Shown here piece after piece: positions 35,649 through 39,143 of a stretch of 39,143 nt of DNA. This DNA is from a virus. Below the pieces are notes generated by a model. It had not been told where the DNA came from, did not search any database, and worked only from the letters and a program-made list of their open reading frames with translations. The stretch is from positions 1-39,143 of the IMG/VR virus record IMGVR_UViG_3300049432_000047; one strand, given 5' to 3'. Position 1 is the stretch's first letter, and each line of letters begins with the position of its first letter. Made by a program: the position numbers and the translations under genes.

Positions 35649-36046
35649 GCACCCAACTCGGGAACCGCCTCGCCCGCGCCCAGACCTCGCGCACTGCACG
35701 TCCCTCCACGGTTTCAGGCAATGGGAGACCCGCAATGCGCAAAGGCAGCTACGACGCGCTCGACGTCACAGGCTCGACGCTCACCCACTCGTTCCAACCG
35801 GGACACGGCGGCATGTCCTCACTGCGATTTGCTACCGCCACCGGTGATGTCAAAGACCTGATCTTCGACGACACCACCCTCGCCGCACTCTCCTACGCCG
35901 TCGAACGGTTGGCTGCCGACCGGGAGCAGTCCCGCCGGTCCGCCTACCCCGCATGCAAACGGTGCCTCGCCGACCAAAAACCCGGCCGGATCGACGGCGA
36001 CCCGATCCTCCACAACCACACGCTGGCCGTGGTGCCCAATGCCTGA
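35645..36046 (+). CDS. hypothetical protein (133 aa)
   Basis: A polar N-terminal region (residues 1-45) is followed by a compact part with GMSSLRFATATGDVKDLIFD and a helix AALSYAVERLAADRE, then CKRCLADQKPGRIDG (one CxxC). An internal ATG (35735, MRKGSYDAL) could be the true start because the N-terminus is of low complexity. No family recognised. Confidence 0.65.
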   Translation: MSTQLGNRLARAQTSRTARPSTVSGNGRPAMRKGSYDALDVTGSTLTHSFQPGHGGMSSLRFATATGDVKDLIFDDTTLAALSYAVERLAADREQSRRSAYPACKRCLADQKPGRIDGDPILHNHTLAVVPNA

Positions 36047-36461
36047 CCGTCCCCGTCTCACCCCAGCAGCCCGCGACGGCGACCTCACCGTCGAAGAGCT
36101 CCTCGACGCCGCTATCGCCGCTGAGTCCGTCTACGAACTTGCGCTCGTCGCCAACGCCGCGATCACCGCACGCCTACACCTGACCCTGGTGCACTGCGCC
36201 CGCTGCAACGACACTCTCCCGTTGCAGCACATCGTCTTGGGCCACATGTTCACCCACGACCGGTGGCGCCGTGCTGAAGACGAGAAAACCGCTGGCCTCT
36301 ACCCCGGCTCACACACCCGCGGCGACTTCCGACCCGCCGACACCGACGAAGAGCAAGACCTCCTCGACCGGGAAGAAGCACGGGTACGGATGCGCGCCGG
36401 GATCATCGCTATCCGCGAGATGAACCGCGACCGACCACGGCAACGCCGGGTGGTCGCATGA
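36039..36461 (+). CDS. hypothetical protein (140 aa)
   Basis: Helices LTVEELLDAAIAAESVYELA and VANAAITARLHLTLVHCARC (CxxC), then a polar DEEQDLLDREEARVRMRAG. It overlaps the previous gene by eight bases and the next by four. No catalytic motif. Function unknown. Confidence 0.65.
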   Translation: MPDRPRLTPAARDGDLTVEELLDAAIAAESVYELALVANAAITARLHLTLVHCARCNDTLPLQHIVLGHMFTHDRWRRAEDEKTAGLYPGSHTRGDFRPADTDEEQDLLDREEARVRMRAGIIAIREMNRDRPRQRRVVA

Positions 36462-36949
36462 GCCCCCGATTCGGTCAACTCGTCACCGTCGAGGCCACCG
36501 TCACGCCCTACATCGGACAAGCGTTCCTGAGCGTCCCGCTGTACTACCCGGCGCGGCGCCCCACGACAACACGGATGGCCCGGCCCCACGCCGACGACGG
36601 CGCTCCCGAAGGCTGGCCAGGCAAGCCGCTCGAAGGCTCTGACAGTCCCCGCCCAGAAAAGTTCGGCAGCGCGCACCTGCGGCTACGGCGAACACCACTC
36701 GCCGCGCCACTGACAGCCGTGGTTGTTGGCCGGCGCCGGATCAGTGAAGGCTCGTTCACGATCCACCTCCACGAGAAGGTCCCGCAGCCGTTCGGTCGCG
36801 CGAAGAGCGACCCGTCGAGCTGGCGTCTCACACCAACCCGGCGCATCACCGTGCTGCAGCTCGCGCCGTCGACAACCGGCGCACCACGCCCAACCGTCTT
36901 CGCCCTAGCTGACGACGTCATCCGGGTCGTCCAGGAGCGTGCCGCATGA
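36458..36949 (+). CDS. hypothetical protein (163 aa)
   Basis: Begins with beta strands (GQLVTVEATVTPYIGQAFLS) then a disordered Pro/Arg-rich middle (55-75), and a second beta part (LTAVVVGRRRISEGSFTIHL, then RRITVLQLAPSTTG) and a final helix. No known family. ATG in an ATGA overlap; the stop overlaps the next ATG. Confidence 0.6.
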   Translation: MSPRFGQLVTVEATVTPYIGQAFLSVPLYYPARRPTTTRMARPHADDGAPEGWPGKPLEGSDSPRPEKFGSAHLRLRRTPLAAPLTAVVVGRRRISEGSFTIHLHEKVPQPFGRAKSDPSSWRLTPTRRITVLQLAPSTTGAPRPTVFALADDVIRVVQERAA

Positions 36950-37143
36950 GCCGCTCCCTGAACGACCCGTGGTTCGTCATCATCCTGGCCACCGTCATCG
37001 TCTTGTTCCTCGCCTCAGTGCTAGCTGTCGTGACCGGCGGCAAACGCAAGCCGACACCACCCATGCCCGAATATCCGCTGCGCTGGGACGACACGACAGC
37101 CGACCGGCTCGCAGCACGCGCGCAAACACGGCGTCGCCGATGA
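36946..37143 (+). CDS. single-pass membrane protein (65 aa)
   Basis: One membrane helix (about 9-30, WFVIILATVIVLFLASVLAV) with a short outer start and a basic inner tail of 35 residues ending RRRR. It is followed immediately by another small membrane protein, so they may act as a pair. The place, far from the lysis region, suggests a role in infection control or superinfection exclusion; this is a guess. Confidence 0.65.
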   Translation: MSRSLNDPWFVIILATVIVLFLASVLAVVTGGKRKPTPPMPEYPLRWDDTTADRLAARAQTRRRR

Positions 37144-37286
37144 CCGTCCTCCTCATCGCGGCGGCTGTCGCCTGCGTCCTGCTGATGCGCGCTGTACCAC
37201 GCCGTGAACGCCAACACGACGCTGTCGTAGACCCAGCCGAGCGGAACCGGCTTGACCATCTCAACCGGATCGTGGACCGCCCATGA
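37140..37286 (+). CDS. small membrane protein (48 aa)
   Basis: ATG in an ATGA overlap; hydrophobic helix at residues 2-18 (TVLLIAAAVACVLLMRA) then a charged helical tail (HDAVVDPAERNRLDHLNRIV). The start is at ATG 37140. The end overlaps the next gene in an ATGA. Function unknown. Confidence 0.6.
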   Translation: MTVLLIAAAVACVLLMRAVPRRERQHDAVVDPAERNRLDHLNRIVDRP

Positions 37287-37608
37287 GACGACTCTGCACC
37301 GTCGCCGGCTGCAACCGGCACCGCAGCGGCCACGGCCTCTGCAACCTCCACTGGATGCGCGAATGGCGCGAGCAGTACCGCGACCGCGCACGGGAGACCA
37401 ACCGCCGCTCCACACGCAACACCCGCGGCGCACGCCGTCCCATCGGCCGTTGCATGCACTGTCCCGGCACGTTCGCGCTGCGGCTCGACGGGTCGCTCTA
37501 CCGCCACGAATCCCAGCCCGGTATCACCTGCACCGGCTCCGGCCGCATCACCACAACAGTCACTTCCCCGCGCCCCGCTCGTCCTGCACTTCTCGAAGGA
37601 GCATCCGC

Positions 37609-37612
<4 letters not shown>
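37283..37612 (+). CDS. zinc-finger protein (109 aa)
   Basis: An N-terminal zinc knuckle CTVAGCNRHRSGHGLCNLHW resembles the one at the start of the minus-strand HNH protein (33183-33776), without the nuclease core. A basic Arg-rich middle (REQYRDRARETNRRSTRN) follows, then CMHCPGTFAL with a later Cys. It should bind nucleic acid. ATG in an ATGA overlap; ATGA again at the end. Confidence 0.65.
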
Positions 37613-38582
<970 letters not shown>

Positions 38583-38586
<4 letters not shown>

Positions 38587-38813
38587 CGATGGCCGTCGAC
38601 TACGCGCACACCGACGATGCGGTGGCACGCCGAGCGAAGAAGGCAGGCGACCTCGCCGCTTCGCTGATCGAACGCCACATCACCTGGCACCGCGCTAAAG
38701 GCTGGTCACGTAACGAGCGTTGCGTCGCCGAGCTCATGGCTGGCATACCTCCGTGCAGCGACGAGACGTGGGATGCCGTGCTCTCGATCGTCAAGGGGGT
38801 ACGGAACCGGTGA
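38583..38813 (+). CDS. small hypothetical protein (76 aa)
   Basis: TTG at 38583 in a TTGA overlap, with GAGG seven bases upstream; ATG at 38589 is two codons on and also possible. The protein is helical: [20 protein letters not shown], then [20 protein letters not shown] and [20 protein letters not shown]. It overlaps the Rpf gene GTG by three bases. I recognise no family. Confidence 0.65.
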
Positions 38814-39143
38814 GTGTCCTCCGTGTCGCGGCTGCAGCTGCCGTGTTCACATCCGGTGCGCTTGTCGTCTCTGATGACGCACCGGCTATTGACGTACCGG
38901 TCGTGGTGTCTGACCCTCCGAGCGTCGGGCCGTCGCTGGGAGTCGTGATCCCAGGAGGCGTGGCTCAGCGCCGCCACCCAAACCCCCCGGGTGCGCGTGC
39001 CAGGCCACGGAAGACACCACGACCGGTACCCCACGGCAGCTGGTATCTCATACCGCGGCCCGGTGACCCGACCCCAGCCGAGAAGGCACGGCTGCGCTGG
39101 TGCGAATCCGGCCGTGACCACTCAGCCGGTGTCGACTCACGTG
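38810..39143 (+). CDS. Rpf/transglycosylase-like lysozyme, N-terminal part (continues at position 1)
   Basis: GTG 38810 (GTGA overlap) starts the protein that ends at 312 in the circular genome. The first 25 residues hold a weak hydrophobic segment (VLRVAAAAAVFTSGALVV) that could be a signal peptide, then a Val/Pro-rich linker and a Pro/Arg-rich stretch to about residue 90, before the catalytic domain. The window ends inside codon 112, just before GERATGLYKF continues at 127. An extracellular or wall-directed enzyme is likely if the signal works. Confidence 0.8.
   Translation, partial: MSVLRVAAAAAVFTSGALVVSDDAPAIDVPVVVSDPPSVGPSLGVVIPGGVAQRRHPNPPGARARPRKTPRPVPHGSWYLIPRPGDPTPAEKARLRWCESGRDHSAGVDSR
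39017..39143. repeat. right copy of 127-bp terminal redundancy
   Basis: Identical to 1-127. Removing one copy closes the genome at 39,016 bp with the lysozyme frame intact. Confidence 0.95.

Overview
The window is a complete tailed-phage genome assembled as a circle. Bases 1-127 recur exactly at 39017-39143, and one reading frame (a resuscitation-promoting-factor-like lysozyme) runs through the join, so the unique genome is 39,016 bp. High GC, frequent GTG and TTG starts, dense packing with 4-base ATGA/GTGA overlaps, a DUF3263-type protein, an Rpf-like enzyme and a mycobacteriophage-style cytosine methyltransferase all point to a phage of an actinobacterium. A long tape measure protein and no sheath indicate a siphovirus. 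I cannot name the host genus.

Layout. (a) 309-9807: early or accessory module, nearly all on the plus strand. It holds a C5 methyltransferase, a DnaJ-like protein, two HNH proteins, a winged-helix replication-initiator-like protein with two 15-base palindromic repeats inside its gene (candidate origin), an MmcB-like nuclease, a SLOG/DprA-like protein, several tiny Cys-rich proteins and a MerR-like DNA-binding protein. One small gene (2925-3101) lies on the minus strand. (b) 9804-10726: metallopeptidase-like protein, small basic protein, HNH protein and a non-coding stretch in front of the terminase. (c) 10727-19799: packaging and head/neck genes (TerS, TerL, portal, MuF-like, scaffold, capsid, connectors, tail terminator, tail tube), closed by a hairpin terminator. 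(d) 19890-30731: frameshifted tail assembly chaperone, tape measure, distal tail and hub proteins, small tip proteins, a fibre, a serine hydrolase and a large beta-helix fibre. (e) 30826-34546: lysis region with several one- or two-helix membrane proteins (one collagen-like), a CHAP plus peptidoglycan-binding endolysin, a minus-strand HNH gene and holin-like genes, ended by a strong terminator. (f) 34547-39143: a broken DUF5131 gene, a CTAG-rich control region, a leaderless XRE regulator and a run of small genes that includes a protein with 54 perfect hexanucleotide repeats, then the Rpf-like lysozyme that continues at position 1.

No DNA polymerase, helicase, primase or intact integrase is visible. 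The phage probably relies on host replication enzymes recruited by the initiator-like protein. Two gene relics (a tyrosine-recombinase-like stretch antisense at 8334-8474 and the DUF5131 stub) suggest past gene loss. There is no tRNA gene and no CRISPR array.
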